From assembly GCA_030448245.1 (NCBI GenBank), contig JAUJNH010000008.1, forward strand, positions 91,432 to 155,431: 64,000 nucleotides of DNA. The letters run 5' to 3'. Position numbers and translations under genes: made by a program. The DNA comes from Acidimicrobiales bacterium. Lineage in GTDB: Bacteria > Actinomycetota > Acidimicrobiia > Acidimicrobiales > JAUJNH01. This document shows, piece after piece, positions 33,107-42,719 of the stretch. The notes under the pieces are model-generated. The model made no database searches and was not told the origin of the DNA. It saw only the letters and a program-made list of their open reading frames with translations. Numbering within the stretch: position 1 is the stretch's first letter; each line of letters starts with the position of its first letter.

Positions 33107-33526
33107 TCAGTGGACGGCCGGCGGCGCCGGGTTGGACGGGAGGACCTCTGCCATGGCCTGGCGCAGCCGGCGGGTGCGGGCGTGGTGCTGGCGCAGCCGC
33201 TCCTCCTCGGCAGCGTCGAGCACGTCGACCACGGCCTCCCATCCGGCGCAGGTCCACACGGCGGGGCCGTGGGTGGGCACCCGCTCGGCCAGGCCCTGCT
33301 CGGTGAGCGCCTCCATCACCTGGTAGGTGCTGGTGCGGGGCACGCCCGACAGCTCGGCGAGCTGGGCGCTGTTGGCCGACCCGGCCCGCAGGAGGGCCAG
33401 GAGGACCCTGGCCTCGTACGGCCGCAGGCCCAGCGCCTGCAGCTCCCGGCGCAGACCGTCGGGGACGGCCGTTCCGCCGTTCGCCCGCCTTCCACCATGG
33501 TTCCTGTCTTGCAGGCTGGTGACCAC
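33107..33526 (-). CDS. TrmB-like / winged-helix transcriptional regulator
   Basis: From GTG 33526 the 139-residue protein contains LRRELQALGLRPYEARVLLALLRAGSANSAQLAELSGVPRTSTYQVMEALTEQGLAERV. This is the TrmB/HTH-type DNA-binding domain. A short helical C-terminus (AAEEERLRQHHARTRRLRQAM) follows. No effector domain of full-length TrmB is present. It ends 4 bases from the icmF stop, convergent. Target genes unknown. Confidence 0.82.
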   Translation of the reverse strand: MVTSLQDRNHGGRRANGGTAVPDGLRRELQALGLRPYEARVLLALLRAGSANSAQLAELSGVPRTSTYQVMEALTEQGLAERVPTHGPAVWTCAGWEAVVDVLDAAEEERLRQHHARTRRLRQAMAEVLPSNPAPPAVH

Positions 33527-33818
33527 CCGTCTCCCCTCGTGGTAGTGCTCGAAGCTCAGCGGCCCCCTGTCGCCGCTAGATGTACCACGCCTATAGCCCC
33601 GATGCCACACATTCGACGCGCCAGCACCCGAGCGAGCGGCCGTGACGGCACCGTGGACCCGGGTGACACCACCCTCGTCGGGCGCCCGCAGGGGTCCACC
33701 GCATCCCGGTGACGGTGCCCGTAGCGTCGGGCTGGATGTCCTGCGCGTCGGCTCGAGCGGTGGAAGCGGCCCTCCCCGCACACGATCCGGGTTCCCCCAC
33801 CCGGGCCGAGCGGGCACG

Positions 33819-35345
33819 GTGACCGACCTCCGACCGAGGGGGACCTCGACCCGCGCCTTTGGCGCCGGCCGGCGTGAGAGCCACGACGCCGGCGACTTCT
33901 ACGCCCGGTTCCGGCCCCCCGAGGTGTCGGACGACGACGCCGTCCACCCGCCGTTCGAGCTCGAGGAGCCGCTCGTGAAGGGCGACGCCCGGCACATGGA
34001 GGCGATCCCGTCGAAGTCGGTCGCCCTGGTGGTCACCTCGCCGCCCTACTTCGCCGGCAAGGAGTACGAGGAGGACCTCGGCCGTAACGGGGTGCCGGCC
34101 GACTACCTCGACTACCTCAGGATGCTGGGCCAGGTCTTCTCCGAGTGCGTCCGGGTCCTCGAGCCCGGCGGGCGGATCGCGGTCAACGTGGCCAACCTCG
34201 GCCGCAGGCCGTTCCGGTCACTTGCCTCCGACGTCACCCGGATCCTGCAGGACGACCTGGGCCTGCTGCTGCGGGGCGAGGTGGTGTGGGCCAAGGCCGA
34301 TGGCGCCTCGGGCTCGTGTGCGTGGGGATCGTTCCGCTCGGCATCCAACCCGGTGCTGCGAGACGTGACCGAGCGGGTGATCATCGCCTCGAAGGGCCGC
34401 TTCGACCGGGCGCTGACGACCGAGCAGCGGCGGCGGGCCGGGCTCCCCTCCAGCTCGTGGATCTCGAACGACGAGTTCCTGGAGGCCACCCTCGACCTGT
34501 GGCGCATCCCACCCGAGAGCGCCACCCGGGTCGGCCATCCGGCCCCCTTCCCCGTCGAGCTCCCGCTGCGACTCATCGACCTGTACACCTTCCAGGGCGA
34601 CCTGGTCCTCGACCCCTTCCTCGGCTCTGGCACCACCGCCGTCGCGGCTGTGCAGCGCGGCCGCCGTTACGCCGGCTACGACACCGACGGTGCCTACGTC
34701 GAGCTGGCCCGGCAGCGGGTGGCCGCCGCCGAGGCCGAACGGGCCGTGCCGTCCCTGGGCCGGCAGGGCGCGATCGAGGTCTCGGACGGCGGCGGTGGCG
34801 AGGACTTCCAGTCGCAGGCCACGGCCGAGGGGCGCGGGGCGCGGGCGCTGGCCGAGGCGGTCCTCGAGCGTGCTGGCTTCACGATCACGGCCAGGAACCA
34901 GAAGGTCCCGGGCCTGGGGATCACCGTCGGCATCGTGGCCGAGGATTCCCGGCGCGAACCCTGGCACTTCGACGTGACCGGCGCCTTCAGCACCACCCGC
35001 AGCGGGCTCGTCCACAACGGCACGCTCTGGGCGTGCATCGGGAGGGCCAGCCTGCTCACCCGCCGGGGGCTCCACCCCCTGGTGCTCCTCACCTCGCACC
35101 TGCCGCCTCGCCGCAGCACCGGCGACCGCGCCCTGCGCGAAGTCGGTCCGGCCGCCATTCACGACGCCATCGAGATGCTCTCTGCCGAGGGCCAGCGCCG
35201 CCTGGCCGCCTACGCCGCCGGGGGGCGCCGGCACCAACCCGCCGCCGGTTTCTGGACCGAGCCCGAGCTTGACGGCTGCACCCACCCTTCGGCGGGCAGC
35301 ACCTCGGCCGGGAAGCCGCCTAGAAGCAGAGCGGGCCCGCCCTGA
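33819..35345 (+). CDS. Site-specific DNA methyltransferase with extra C-terminal domain
   Basis: The 508-residue protein from GTG 33819 has catalytic motif IV as TSPPYF near 73. This is the DPPY-like motif of amino-methyltransferases (N4-cytosine or N6-adenine). The SAM motif LDPFLGSGTTAVAAVQRGRRYAGYD lies near 264; the order IV before I is beta-class. From about 335 a second domain begins: ALAEAVLERAGFTITARNQ..WHFDVTGAFSTTRSGL..LWACIGRASLL. It may be a restriction-like or target-recognition domain. No separate restriction gene is nearby. The 3' end overlaps the convergent protease gene by 26 bases. Confidence 0.88.
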   Translation: MTDLRPRGTSTRAFGAGRRESHDAGDFYARFRPPEVSDDDAVHPPFELEEPLVKGDARHMEAIPSKSVALVVTSPPYFAGKEYEEDLGRNGVPADYLDYLRMLGQVFSECVRVLEPGGRIAVNVANLGRRPFRSLASDVTRILQDDLGLLLRGEVVWAKADGASGSCAWGSFRSASNPVLRDVTERVIIASKGRFDRALTTEQRRRAGLPSSSWISNDEFLEATLDLWRIPPESATRVGHPAPFPVELPLRLIDLYTFQGDLVLDPFLGSGTTAVAAVQRGRRYAGYDTDGAYVELARQRVAAAEAERAVPSLGRQGAIEVSDGGGGEDFQSQATAEGRGARALAEAVLERAGFTITARNQKVPGLGITVGIVAEDSRREPWHFDVTGAFSTTRSGLVHNGTLWACIGRASLLTRRGLHPLVLLTSHLPPRRSTGDRALREVGPAAIHDAIEMLSAEGQRRLAAYAAGGRRHQPAAGFWTEPELDGCTHPSAGSTSAGKPPRSRAGPP

Positions 35346-35979
35346 CGTTGAAGGCGCCGCAGCGGTCCTTGGCGTCGACGTGGGCGTAGAGCTGGCGAAG
35401 GGTCTGGACGTCCTGCTCGTCCGGCTTGTCCGATCCGCCGCTCGGGTACATCAGCGAGCTCAGCCGCGGGTTGTGATCGAGGCCTAGGGCGTGGCCGAGC
35501 TCGTGGGTGGCCACGACCCGGCGGCGGGGCGCCTCGAGCCCGCAGTTCGAGCAGACGATGATGGCTGTTCCCCCGATGTGAGCCTGCTCGCGGTCGGGGC
35601 CCAGCCGGAGGTCGGTCAGCCCCTGCCGGTCGAGGTGCAGGTCGTCACCCAGCGACTGGTAGGGCTCCTGGCAGATCTCGATGCGGCTGCCTCCCGGCTT
35701 GCACGCACCGGTCCCGGAGGTCCACGTGAGGCGCAGTCCTGTCCCCGACGCCGTCTTGTTGAAGGCGGTTACGGCGTGACGGGAGGCTTCGTGCCACTTG
35801 CGGTCGCCGGTCTTGTCGACGACGACCAGCGTGCGGTCGTCGCTGCGCCAGTGCGGGATCAGGTCCACCCGCGACAGCGCTGACGCCACGCTCTGGTCCA
35901 GCATGAGCGCCAGGGAGGTGGCCAGCAGCACGATGTTCGCCATGCGGACGGCCCGGTACAGACTCGACGAGTGGTCCAT
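35320..35979 (-). CDS. Matrixin-like (M10-type) zinc metalloprotease, exported
   Basis: From ATG 35979 the 219-residue protein has an N-terminal hydrophobic segment (RMANIVLLATSLALMLDQ). The zinc signature VATHELGHALGLDHN gives three His ligands and the catalytic Glu, and the Met-turn is SSLMYPSGG. Two Cys pairs (GACKPGG..IEICQ and VCSNCG) may form disulfides outside the cell. Length fits a minimal matrixin without hemopexin repeats. Substrate unknown. Confidence 0.87.
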   Translation of the reverse strand: MDHSSSLYRAVRMANIVLLATSLALMLDQSVASALSRVDLIPHWRSDDRTLVVVDKTGDRKWHEASRHAVTAFNKTASGTGLRLTWTSGTGACKPGGSRIEICQEPYQSLGDDLHLDRQGLTDLRLGPDREQAHIGGTAIIVCSNCGLEAPRRRVVATHELGHALGLDHNPRLSSLMYPSGGSDKPDEQDVQTLRQLYAHVDAKDRCGAFNVRAGPLCF

Positions 35980-36098
35980 CTTGTCGTCGATCCTCCTGTG
36001 ATGTGGGCGGACGGGAGCAGCCGCAACCAATCGACGACGACCATGCCCTCGGAAGGAGAACCACCGCCGAGCGCCCGACATTCCGGGTTCCGCCCGGT

Positions 36099-38819
36099 TC
36101 AGCCGGTGTTGCGAAGCCCGGCGGCGATGCCGTTGATGGTGAGCAGGAGCCCCCGCCGCAGGAGCGGGTCGGGCTCGTGGCTCTCCCGCCACCGGCACAG
36201 GAAGTCCACCTGCAGGTGGCTGATGGGCTCGAGGTACAGGTCTCGCACGCCCAGCGTGCGGCGGAGGGCGGGCTGGCGCTCGAGCAGGGCGCTCTCGCCG
36301 CTGAGGGCGAGCACCTCGGCCACGGTCCGGTCGTACTCCGACTGGATCACGTCGAAGAGGTGGTGCAGCGAGGGGTCGACCAGCCGGTCGACGTATCGCC
36401 GGGCCACGCTCAGGTCCACCTTGGCCAGCACCATCTCCACGTTCGACACGAAGGTGCGGAAGAAGTGCCAGCCCTCGTACATCTCGGCCAGGGCCGGGCT
36501 CTCGCCGGCGGCCCGGGCGGCGGCCAGCCCGGAGCCGACGCCGAACCAGCCGGGGACGATCTGGCGGGACTGGGTCCAGGCGAACACCCAGGGGATGGCC
36601 CGCAGGGAGTCGACGCCGTCGGATGCGGCCGACTGGGCCCGGCGGGCGGGGCGCGACCCGATGTTGAGGCCGCTGAGCTCCTCGACGGGCGTGGAGGCCC
36701 GGAAGTACTCGGCCATGCCGTCGGCGGCCAGGAACGAGCGGTAGGAGGACGCCGCCGCCGTGGACACCACATCCATCGTGCGGTCCCAGCGAGCCAGCAC
36801 GTGGTCCTCGAGCCTCGAGGTGCGGTGCAGCACGGTGGCCTCGGTCAGCGCCGCCAGCGCCAGCTCGAGGTTGTGCCGGGCCAGGCTGGGCAGGAGGTAC
36901 TTGTCGGAGATCACCTCCCCCTGCTCGGTGAGCTTCATCGGGCCCTGCACGACGCCGAAGGGCTGCGCCAGCACGGCGTCGTGGGTCGGACCACCGCCCC
37001 GGCCCACGGTGCCGCCCCGGCCGTGGAAGAGCCGCAGGAGCACGCCGTGGCGCCGGGTCACGTCGCGGAGCATGCGCTGCGCCCGGTGGATCTCCCACTG
37101 CGAGGTGGTGATGCCGGCCTGCTTGTTCGAGTCCGAGTAGCCGAGCATCACCTCCTGGACGTCGCCCCGCAGCCGCACGACGTCGCGGTAGGCCGGCTCG
37201 CAGAGCAGCTGGTCCACCATCTCGCCGGCCGCGCGCAGCTCGTCGACCGTCTCCAGCAGGGGGACGAACCCCACCCGGGCCACGCCGCAGTGGACGTCGA
37301 CCAGACCGGCCTCACGGGCCAGGACGACGGCAGCCAGCACGTCGTCGGCCCCCTTCGTCATCGAGATGATGTAGCTCTCGACGGCGTCGGCGCCGAAGCG
37401 GTCGAGAACCGAGCGGAGGGTGGTGAACAGCGAGAACGTCTCGGCAGCCTCACCCTGCAGCGTGGGGACCGGCCCGAGCAGCGGGCGCCGGCTCTCGAGC
37501 TCGCCGGCCAGCAGCCGCACCCGTTGCCCGGCGTCGAGGCTGGCGTACGGCTGGCTGAGCTCCCCGAGCCGGTCGAACACCGCCTCCAGCGTGATGTGAT
37601 GGCGCTGGGCGTCCTCACGGATGTCGAGCGTGGCGAGCTGGAACCCGAAGCAGGTGACGGTGCGGATGAAGCGGGTCAGCGAGCCCTCGGCGATGAGCTG
37701 GCCCCGGTTGGCCAGCAGCGACTCGCGCATCAGCTCGAGGTCGTCGAGCAGGGCTGCGGCGTCGACGTACTCGTCGGCAGCCGGCACCAGTCGCCCCTCG
37801 GCCAGCCGCCGGCTGGTGTTGCGCAGCCGCTGTCGGATGAACGACGCCTTCAGCCGGTAGGGCTCCTCGGCGTTGAGCCGCCCGTAGCGCTCGGTGACCT
37901 GGGGCAGGTGGATGGCGTCGTCGGACATGCTGAAGGCGAGACCCTCGGAGACGCCGGAGATCTGGGTCGACGAGCTGAGCTCGGTGACCAGGGCGTCCAT
38001 GCCGGCGAGCAGCAGCTCGATCCCGAGGCTGTGCTGCTGCGCCAGCACCGCCTCGGTCACCTCCGGCGTGACGTGGGGGTTGCCGTCGCGGTCCCCGCCG
38101 ACCCAGCTGCCGAAGCGCACCGGGGCGGCGCTGCCGGGCAGCTCGGCCCCGATCCGGCCCAGCTCGCCCACGTAGTCGTCGACCACGCCGGGCACCACGT
38201 TGCGGGCCAGGTCGGACAGGTAGAACAGCACGGCGCCCGCCTCCTCGGTGGGGGTCGGCTTCTCGCGGCGCAGCTCGTCGGTCTGCCACAGCAGGTCGAT
38301 CACCTCGGCGAGGCGCTGGTCGATGCGGTGGTGCTCGGTGGCCCCGCTGCGGCTGCGCAGCTCGAGCAGCTCGCCCACCCGGCGCAGCTTCGTGAGGACC
38401 GACTGGCGGGCGACCTCGGTGGGGTGGGCCGTGAACACCGGGCGCAGCTCGATGTGGTTGCCGAAGCCGTGCAGCTCCTTCACCGCCTCGGGATCCGCCG
38501 CCACCCGGTCGGCCATCTGCCGGATGGCGCTGCCGTTGGCCACCCGGAGGCGATCGAGGCCGGCGGCCCGGTGCACCTGCTCGGCCGTGTTGGCCAGGTT
38601 GAAGTACGAGGAGAACGCCCGGGCCAGCGCGATGGTGGTGGGGAGGTCGGCGCTGCCGAGCACGGCCGCCATCTCCGCGTCGTGGCCCCCGTCCTGGCGG
38701 CTCAGCCCCCGCACCCGCTCGACCAACTGCAGCAGGTCGTCGCCCACCTGCCGCACCAGGGTCTCGCCCAGCAGCGTCCCGAGGAGGCGGATGTCGGCCC
38801 GAAGCGCGTCGTCCTCCAT
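36099..38819 (-). CDS. ppc: Phosphoenolpyruvate carboxylase
   Basis: PEP carboxylase fixes bicarbonate onto PEP to make oxaloacetate, refilling the TCA cycle. From ATG 38819 (MEDDALRADIRLLG) it is 906 residues, the usual size. It has VFTAHPTEVARQS, GGDRDGNPHVTPEV, LGYSDSNKQAGI, the catalytic loop FHGRGGTVGRGGGPTHD and the conserved C-terminal LRNTG. The 22-residue upstream extension in the track is not needed. The huge plus-strand ORF 36003-38930 is its shadow. Confidence 0.98.
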   Translation of the reverse strand: MEDDALRADIRLLGTLLGETLVRQVGDDLLQLVERVRGLSRQDGGHDAEMAAVLGSADLPTTIALARAFSSYFNLANTAEQVHRAAGLDRLRVANGSAIRQMADRVAADPEAVKELHGFGNHIELRPVFTAHPTEVARQSVLTKLRRVGELLELRSRSGATEHHRIDQRLAEVIDLLWQTDELRREKPTPTEEAGAVLFYLSDLARNVVPGVVDDYVGELGRIGAELPGSAAPVRFGSWVGGDRDGNPHVTPEVTEAVLAQQHSLGIELLLAGMDALVTELSSSTQISGVSEGLAFSMSDDAIHLPQVTERYGRLNAEEPYRLKASFIRQRLRNTSRRLAEGRLVPAADEYVDAAALLDDLELMRESLLANRGQLIAEGSLTRFIRTVTCFGFQLATLDIREDAQRHHITLEAVFDRLGELSQPYASLDAGQRVRLLAGELESRRPLLGPVPTLQGEAAETFSLFTTLRSVLDRFGADAVESYIISMTKGADDVLAAVVLAREAGLVDVHCGVARVGFVPLLETVDELRAAGEMVDQLLCEPAYRDVVRLRGDVQEVMLGYSDSNKQAGITTSQWEIHRAQRMLRDVTRRHGVLLRLFHGRGGTVGRGGGPTHDAVLAQPFGVVQGPMKLTEQGEVISDKYLLPSLARHNLELALAALTEATVLHRTSRLEDHVLARWDRTMDVVSTAAASSYRSFLAADGMAEYFRASTPVEELSGLNIGSRPARRAQSAASDGVDSLRAIPWVFAWTQSRQIVPGWFGVGSGLAAARAAGESPALAEMYEGWHFFRTFVSNVEMVLAKVDLSVARRYVDRLVDPSLHHLFDVIQSEYDRTVAEVLALSGESALLERQPALRRTLGVRDLYLEPISHLQVDFLCRWRESHEPDPLLRRGLLLTINGIAAGLRNTG

Positions 38820-38881
38820 GACATCGTCCACGGCCGCAGTCTCGCAGCCACACGTGTCCGGTCTGTTTCGACGACGCAGAC

Positions 38882-39627
38882 TCAACCCGAGGTGGCACCG
38901 GGCGGTTGCGGCCTGATGCCCGGATCCTGATGTGGCTGTTGGTCATCAGCCGAACGAGCCGCTTCTCCCCCGGTTCCACGGCAGGCGCCTCCCGTCCGGT
39001 GGGCCAGCTCCAACCGGACCGCGTCGGGATCCGGGGTGACCGGCGTCGGGCGCCCGGTCCCCCCGGCGGGGCTCAGGAAGACGTCGTGGATCATGACGGC
39101 AAGGGGGGCGAGCTGCCTCGTGGTGCGCGGCATGCTGTCGGGTAGGACGTCGGGGTACGAGGACAGGAACGTCGCCGCTGCTCGCACGGCGTCTCGCTCG
39201 GCTCGGTCGGCGGGGCTCGGGAAGCTGAACCGCCAGCGTCTCGACCGCCGGGCGATCGAGAGCTTCGACCGGTCGCCGACCTCCAGCCCGGCGGCGGGGA
39301 AGATGCGGCAGTCGTAGGTTCGGCAGGTCCTCGGGCGCTGCTCGTAGATCGAGCAGCGGTCGTCGATCAGCATCGGGCAGGAACCCCGCTCGTCATAGCC
39401 GAGCACGACGTGGCCGGGCGGCAGGCCCGGGGCCGGAAAGAGCAGCGCAGACGGGATGCGGGGAGCGTCTCGACCTCGTCAGGGGCGATGTGGACGAACT
39501 GCGAGGAGGTGCAGCAAGCCGTACAGCCGTCGCATGGCACGTCGGACCGACCCTCACCTGCTAGCGCGCCCTGCACCTCTCGAGGAGAAGCCACCAGCCG
39601 CCAGCTCGTCCTCGGCGGCCGGCTCAT
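38882..39627 (-). CDS. YkgJ-type cysteine-cluster protein (one apparent frameshift)
   Basis: The upstream frame has VPCDGCTACCTSSQFVHIAPDEVETLP. Adding one C at the run 39460-39463 continues into RIPSALLFPAPGLPPGHVVLGYDERGSCPMLIDDRCSIYEQRPRTCRTYDCRIF, giving about 248 residues. CxxCxxCC followed by CPML..CSIYExRPxxCRxYDC is the zinc/iron cluster pattern of the YkgJ family, whose function is unclear. Start could be ATG 39627 or GTG 39594. As sequenced, the ORF is split and only a 174-residue C-terminal ORF appears in the track. Confidence 0.8.
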
Positions 39628-39752
39628 GAACTGCCACGAGGTGCCCATGTCCACCGGCCGACGGACCGGAGTCCGCCCGCCGCCGCGCCAGGGCCGTCCA
39701 CGACACAACGCTATCCGGCCCGTCGAACGAGCCCCGGGGACCAAGGTCTACG

Positions 39753-39941
39753 GTGAGCCCTGTGACGGTGCCGGCAGGGCTGCGGCTGCGGGTTGATGAT
39801 CTCGAGATCGGGGCGCTGCCCCACGTCTGCGCGCTGACGAGGGACCCAGGGGAGGGTGTCGCCGCCGCCGGAGCCAAGGCCGACCACGCCGACGCCCGCG
39901 CCCACGAGCACGCCGGTCGGATTCACGGTTTGCGCCGGTGA
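39753..39941 (+). CDS. Small protein at the head of the Tad operon
   Basis: GTG 39753 opens a 62-residue reading frame (VPAGLRLRVDDLEIGALPHVC..ADARAHEHAGRIHGLRR) with G/C-biased third positions. Its TGA overlaps the next GTG by four bases (GTGA), the same coupling used through the rest of the operon. No family recognised. It may be a leader peptide or a small operon protein. Confidence 0.5.
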   Translation: MSPVTVPAGLRLRVDDLEIGALPHVCALTRDPGEGVAAAGAKADHADARAHEHAGRIHGLRR

Positions 39942-40657
39942 GCCGGCCGGCACCGGCCCGGGGCGCAGACGGCGCGTCGGGAGTCGACTTCGTCAAGGGC
40001 CGCCGGCGGAACACGCCCTGGATCGTCGTGGGCTTGCTGCTCGCCGGGCTCGGCGGGCTGGGCGCCTTTGTCGCCGCCGCCACGCTCGCCGACAGGGTTT
40101 CGGTGGTGGTCGCGGCCCGCGACATCACCGCCGGCCGGCCGCTCGAACGGGCCGACCTCAGGACGGTGGACATCGGGGGGGGTGACGGGGCCCGAGCCAT
40201 CCCGGCCGGGCGCATCCCGACCCTGGTTGGTGCCGTGCCGGCGACCGACGCCGCCGCCGGGGCGATCCTGCACCCCGACCAGGTCCTGCCACCCGACCAG
40301 GGCGCCGGCCGGATGGTGATCGTGGGTGTGGCGCTGACGCCGGGGCAGTACCCACTGTCCGTGCTGCTCCCGGGCCAGGTCGTCCAGGTCATCGAGGTGA
40401 GCGGGGAGACGTCGGCCAGCACCGAGGAGACGGGCGAGGGTGAGGTGATCGGCGAGGCCACCGTCTTCGCCACAAAGGCGCTGTCGCGCACCGACGAGCT
40501 GCTCGTGTCCCTGCGGATCGAGCAGCGGTTCGCGGCCGAGGTGTCCGAGCGGGCCCAGCAGGGACGGGTGCGCCTGGTGGTCGTCGAGCAGCCAGGGACC
40601 ACCCTCACCGCGCCAACGGAGAGCTCCGACCGGTCGGTCAGCTCGCCTCGTCCATGA
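39938..40657 (+). CDS. SAF-domain / CpaB-like pilus assembly protein
   Basis: The 239-residue protein has an N-terminal TM helix (TPWIVVGLLLAGLGGLGAFVAAATL) and a SAF domain (VVVAARDITAGRPLERADLRTVDIGG). A CpaB-like region follows (MVIVGVALTPGQYPLSVLLPGQVVQVIEVSGE). In Gram-negative Tad systems CpaB/RcpC sits at the secretin. In monoderms its role at the cell surface is unclear. Overlaps both neighbours by four bases. Confidence 0.83.
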   Translation: MSRPAPARGADGASGVDFVKGRRRNTPWIVVGLLLAGLGGLGAFVAAATLADRVSVVVAARDITAGRPLERADLRTVDIGGGDGARAIPAGRIPTLVGAVPATDAAAGAILHPDQVLPPDQGAGRMVIVGVALTPGQYPLSVLLPGQVVQVIEVSGETSASTEETGEGEVIGEATVFATKALSRTDELLVSLRIEQRFAAEVSERAQQGRVRLVVVEQPGTTLTAPTESSDRSVSSPRP

Positions 40658-41379
40658 CCGTGGTCGCAGTCGGTTCGGCCGGCGCCAGCCCCGGGGTCAG
40701 CGCCCTCGCCGTCGGCCTCGGCCAGGCGAGAGCGCGTCGCGGCGGGGGCCACATCGTGCTCGTCGAAGCCGATCCGGCCGGCGGGCGACTGGCTTCGCGC
40801 TTCGGGATGCCAGCCGAGCCGTCGCTGCTCAGCTTCGTCGCCGACGCCCGGCGGTGGCCGACCGCCGAGGTGCTCTTCGCGAGCACGAAGCTGATCGGTC
40901 GGCTCCCGGTCATCACCAGCCCGGCCGATCCCCGCCTCGCCCGCCACGCCCTCGTCGAGGGCGGGGCGACGGTGGTCGACTGCCTCCGCACCCACCAGGT
41001 GGACGGGGTGCTCGACCTCGGCCGGATCGACGACGAGAGCCCCACCCTGGCCCTCGCCGCCCGGGCCGACGTCGTCATCCTCCTCGCCCGGCCCCGGGCC
41101 GACGAGGTGCAGGCGCTCCTGTTCCGGCGAGACCTGCTCCGCAACGCCGGTTGCGAGCCGCAGCTCGTCACCGTGGGTGACGAGCCTCACAGTCCGGCCG
41201 AGGTGGCTGGCTTCGCCGGGATCCAGCTGCTCGCCGCCTGGCCGGACGACCCCGTGGCCTCCGCCCTCTGCGGCGGGCGGTTCACCAGCAAGCACCTGGC
41301 CAGGAGCCGGCTCTGGCGCACGACGCTCACGCTCGCCGACCGCCTCTTCGGCGAGGCACCTGCGGTACCCGGGCCGTGA
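40654..41379 (+). CDS. CpaE/TadZ-like protein with eroded P-loop
   Basis: A 241-residue MinD/ParA-fold protein starting TVVAVGSAGASPGVSALAVGLGQA. The position of the deviant Walker A (KGGxGKT) is GSAGASPGVS, lacking the Lys and Thr that bind phosphate. Strand HIVLVEADPAGGRLASRFG and DVVILLARPRADEVQALL fit the fold. TadZ/CpaE proteins localise Tad pili. Here ATP hydrolysis is doubtful. ATGA overlap with the CpaB-like gene, GTGA overlap with cpaF. Confidence 0.78.
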   Translation: MTVVAVGSAGASPGVSALAVGLGQARARRGGGHIVLVEADPAGGRLASRFGMPAEPSLLSFVADARRWPTAEVLFASTKLIGRLPVITSPADPRLARHALVEGGATVVDCLRTHQVDGVLDLGRIDDESPTLALAARADVVILLARPRADEVQALLFRRDLLRNAGCEPQLVTVGDEPHSPAEVAGFAGIQLLAAWPDDPVASALCGGRFTSKHLARSRLWRTTLTLADRLFGEAPAVPGP

Positions 41380-42719
41380 CCGTGACCAGGGCCGCCAGGG
41401 CTGCCGCCCGTCCGCAGGTGCTCGACCTCGCCCTCGTCGCCCGGGTGCGCGACCTGGTCACCGACGAGCTGAGCGAGCGCCGCCGCGAGCGGGATCGCGC
41501 CCTCGGGCCGGCCGACGAGTCGGTCGAGGCGGCCTGGGCCGAGCAGCGGAGCTGGCAGGAGCTGGGCGAGGTGGCCCGGACGCGCATGGAGCGGATGGAG
41601 CCTCCCCTGCCCGAGGCCGTCGAGCAGGCCGTCGTCGAACGGGTCATCGCCGACCTGTACGGGCTGGGGGGATTCGAGCCGCTGGTTGCCGATCCCAGCG
41701 TCGAGGACATCTTCGTGAACGGGGCGGACCGCGTCTTCGTCTCCAGGATCGGGGGCCAGGTCGAGCCGGTCGACGCGGTCGCCGAGTCCGACGAGGCCCT
41801 CATCGAGCTCGTGAACCGATGGGCCTCTCGACTCGGGCGCACCGAGCGCCGGTTCGACATGGCCAACCCGCGGGTGAACCTCAAGCTCCCCGGCGGGTTC
41901 CGCCTGCACGCCATCATGGAGGTCACCGAGCGGCCGGCGATCACCGTGCGCTGCCCCCGCCACCGCGGTGTCACCCTGCGAGAGCTGGCGGGCGAACTCG
42001 GCACGATCGACGAGCGCCTCCGGCACGTGCTTGCGGCCGCCGTTCGGGCCCGGTGCAACATCATCGTCTCGGGCGGGACAGGCTCCGGCAAGACCACCTT
42101 CCTCCGGGCGCTCCTCTTCGAGGTCCCACCGCACGAGCGGATCATCACCATCGAGGACACGAGCGAGCTGGGCCTCTCGGCCTTCCCCGACCGCCACCCG
42201 AACGTCGTCGAGATGGAGACACGGGAGGCGAACCTCGAGGGGGTCGGGGCGATCTCGATGGTCGACCTCACCAAGGAGGTCCTGCGGATGTCCCCCGACC
42301 GCGTCGTGGTGGGCGAGGTCCGAGGGGCCGAGGCCATCTCCATGCTCAAGGCCATGGGCCAGGGCAACGACGGGTCGATGTGCACGATCCACGCCGACTC
42401 GGCCTTCGGGGTCGCCGGACGGCTGCGCATCTACGTGGCCGAGGGCACCGCGGGCCTGCCGGTGGCGGCCGTCGATGCCCTCACCGCTTCGGCCGTGGAC
42501 CTGCTCGTCCACCTAAAGATGGTCGAGGGTCGGCGCCGGGTCGTGTCGAGCGTGGTCGAGATCGAGAAGACCCCGGACAACCGGCTGCAGTACGGAGAGC
42601 TGTTCGTCGAGGGGGACGACGGACTCGCCCGGATCGAGCTGCCGCCGACCGAGCGGCTCCTGAGCCGCCTCGTCGCCGCCGGCCTCGACCCGGCCGCCGT
42701 ACGGCCGGACCGCCGATGA
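41376..42719 (+). CDS. tadA: Tad/Flp pilus secretion ATPase CpaF/TadA
   Basis: This cytoplasmic hexameric ATPase powers pilus extension and, in some Tad systems, retraction. The 447-residue protein has Walker A GGTGSGKTTFL near 233, the Asp box IEDTSELGL, Walker B region DRVVVGEVRGAEAI, and the His box GSMCTIHADSAFG. An N-terminal CpaF domain contains DLYGLGGFEPLVADPSVEDIFVNG. GTGA overlap upstream and ATGA overlap with tadB. Confidence 0.96.
   Translation: MTVTRAARAAARPQVLDLALVARVRDLVTDELSERRRERDRALGPADESVEAAWAEQRSWQELGEVARTRMERMEPPLPEAVEQAVVERVIADLYGLGGFEPLVADPSVEDIFVNGADRVFVSRIGGQVEPVDAVAESDEALIELVNRWASRLGRTERRFDMANPRVNLKLPGGFRLHAIMEVTERPAITVRCPRHRGVTLRELAGELGTIDERLRHVLAAAVRARCNIIVSGGTGSGKTTFLRALLFEVPPHERIITIEDTSELGLSAFPDRHPNVVEMETREANLEGVGAISMVDLTKEVLRMSPDRVVVGEVRGAEAISMLKAMGQGNDGSMCTIHADSAFGVAGRLRIYVAEGTAGLPVAAVDALTASAVDLLVHLKMVEGRRRVVSSVVEIEKTPDNRLQYGELFVEGDDGLARIELPPTERLLSRLVAAGLDPAAVRPDRR

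Noticed and set aside
36003-38930. 975-residue plus-strand ORF opposite PEP carboxylase
   Set aside because: Shadow; ppc on the minus strand has all family motifs.
39711-39953. Minus-strand ORF opposite the small Tad head gene
   Set aside because: Poorer codon bias and no context; the plus-strand frame is coupled to the CpaB-like gene by a GTGA overlap.
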